Shown here piece by piece: positions 40,655 through 41,376 of a stretch of 41,376 nucleotides of DNA. Origin of the DNA: a virus; the IMG/VR virus record IMGVR_UViG_3300008267_000114, positions 1 through 41,376 of that record. One strand, given 5' to 3'. A model generated the notes under the pieces. The model did no database searches. It was not told the origin of the DNA and saw only the letters and a list, made by a program, of their open reading frames with translations. How positions within the stretch are numbered: the stretch's first letter is position 1; the number at the start of each line of letters is the position of its first letter. A program made the translations under genes and the position numbers.

Positions 40655-40845
40655 ATCTTGAGATGTGCATACACGCTATTAACAGCACATACACGTGCGA
40701 GCTATTACCAGCACATACGCTATGCGCCTGAACGGATACATGACAGGGGTGGGCGCATACACATCACGTCGCTACGTCATGGGTCATGTGGGTCATGTAT
40801 GACATCCAAGACACGCCGTAATTACGCTCAGCCATCGGGCTGAAT

Positions 40846-40875
40846 TTGACAATGAGGGGCAGTTCATGAGAGAAT
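40846..40875 (+). promoter_or_regulatory. Possible + strand promoter for gene 40926
   Basis: A perfect TTGACA (40846-40851) is followed 18 bases later by GAGAAT (40870-40875), a partial -10 match. The gene starts about 50 bases downstream behind CGAAAGG. The TCAGCC/GGCTGA stem just upstream could be an operator. Confidence 0.45.
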
Positions 40876-40925
40876 AGTTCCGTTGCTGAGCATTCGGCTC
40901 GGCACATTCAACGAAAGGCAACACA

Positions 40926-41192
40926 ATGAACGGCACAGCATGGACACACGATGACCTTTACGTAAACCTACGTGAAGAAGTTTTAATGGTTCGCGGGCAG
41001 TATGGCGTTCCAAGCATTGACTTCGTTCCAGATTTCGAACTTACACCTGTGCGCGAAGCACAGTTAGGGGACATCGTCCCAGTCGGTAAGCACGTGGGTA
41101 TCGTGTATGACATCGAGGAGAACCGCGGTGTGCGCGAGTTATCCATCGTGCTTGACTCACTCCGCGTAGTAATGAAGCGGGTGAGCGCATAG
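40926..41192 (+). CDS. Small + strand protein, unknown
   Basis: 88 residues with CAACGAAAGG upstream, the same start context as several - strand genes. Beta-rich C-terminal half (GDIVPVGKHVGIVYDIEENR, SIVLDSLRVVMKRVSA). Alone in its direction at the right end, with its own promoter-like and terminator-like sequences, as expected of an early gene. Function unknown. Confidence 0.65.
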   Translation: MNGTAWTHDDLYVNLREEVLMVRGQYGVPSIDFVPDFELTPVREAQLGDIVPVGKHVGIVYDIEENRGVRELSIVLDSLRVVMKRVSA

Positions 41193-41227
41193 AGTCCTGT
41201 AGGGCTCACTATAGATAGTCAGCGGAC

Positions 41228-41261
41228 ACCCCTCTCTCACACACGGTGGGGGAGGGGTTTT
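41228..41261 (+). terminator. Probable terminator after gene 40926
   Basis: ACCCCTC (41228-41234) pairs with GAGGGGT (41252-41258), with TTTT at 41258-41261. The long loop can form a further CAC/GTG pair. Followed by the small palindrome CCCTGTAGGG. Confidence 0.55.
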
Positions 41262-41286
41262 CCCTGTAGGGATGAATGATTTACGT

Positions 41287-41317
41287 GGGGCAGGGGGCAT
41301 CCTCTGCCCCTTTTTTT
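41287..41317 (+). terminator. Strong terminator near right end
   Basis: GGGGCAG (41287-41293) pairs with CTGCCCC (41304-41310), followed by seven T. It backs up the previous terminator. The last 60 bases are C-rich and carry no gene. Confidence 0.8.
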
Positions 41318-41376
41318 ATGCCCGCGCCCTTGACGACCCCAGGGTTTTTTAACACCACCCCCCGCCCGCCCCCCAC

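Larger units (their letters stand above)
40588..40925. other. Divergent intergenic region with direct repeats
   Basis: 338 bases without a gene. It holds hairpin copy 4, two copies of GCTATTA[AC]CAGCACATAC (40675-40692 and 40701-40718, 26 bases apart), GTCATG units near 40776-40797 with an inverted pair GTCAT/ATGAC (40792-40803), and a stem TCAGCC/GGCTGA (40828-40843) next to a TTGACA box. Binding sites, divergent promoters or a replication origin are all possible. Confidence 0.6.

Noticed and set aside
41205-41214. CTCACTATAG, identical to the core of the T7 RNA polymerase promoter
   Set aside because: Upstream bases do not match the rest of that promoter and no phage RNA polymerase gene is seen; a 10-base match by chance is plausible.

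Overview
The window reads as one nearly complete, or complete, genome of a lytic short-tailed (podovirus-like) phage of an actinobacterium. The actinobacterial host is inferred mainly from a WhiB-type iron-sulphur regulator (28825-29091), plus an actinophage-style RecB-like nuclease, a GP88-family protein and LysM virion proteins. Base composition is moderate to AT-leaning by eye. That would fit a freshwater, acI-like actinobacterium better than a high-GC host, but this is inference. No integrase, RNA polymerase, DNA polymerase, tRNA or CRISPR array was seen. No major tail-tube or tape-measure gene is recognisable, which favours a short tail.

Region 1 (about 240-25770, + strand) is packaging, virion and lysis. 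The order is large terminase, portal, a Lys/Ala-rich LysM protein, a 1655-residue giant protein, two more LysM proteins, scaffold, N4-gp56-type major capsid, small basic/acidic proteins, a head-tail adaptor candidate, an Ala/Ser/Thr-repeat tail fibre, a TIG/Ig/glycine-rich adhesin, two holin-like proteins, an M15-type endolysin and a beta-rich tail (nozzle-like) protein. The region ends at a strong bidirectional terminator at 25740-25770, opposite one small minus-strand gene.

Region 2 (26082-34358, + strand) holds DNA metabolism and accessory genes. They are a RecB/Cas4-like nuclease split in two around a zinc-ribbon gene, a DnaB/RecA-fold ATPase, two more PD-(D/E)XK-type nucleases, WhiB, an exported transglycosylase, a primase split into zinc-finger and TOPRIM pieces around a proteasome-like Ntn hydrolase, a DUF1599-like protein, an endonuclease VII-like HNH protein, a sigma-like protein, an FmdB-like zinc ribbon, a glycosyltransferase and a 2OG-Fe(II) oxygenase. 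It ends at a strong terminator at 34363-34389.

Region 3 (34393-40587, - strand) is a tightly overlapping run of small genes of mostly unknown function, with a DUF932 protein and a GP88-family protein. Four copies of a short hairpin whose stem varies with compensating changes lie here. Three of them sit at breaks between sub-operons, directly upstream of start sites with a CGAAAGG or GGAAAGG motif. A 338-base divergent region (40588-40925) with short repeats then separates this arm from a single + strand gene (40926-41192) and two terminators at the right end.

The most unusual points are the covarying hairpin family, the two replication enzymes each interrupted by an unrelated gene, the proteasome-like protein inside the primase locus, and three LysM proteins within the virion module.
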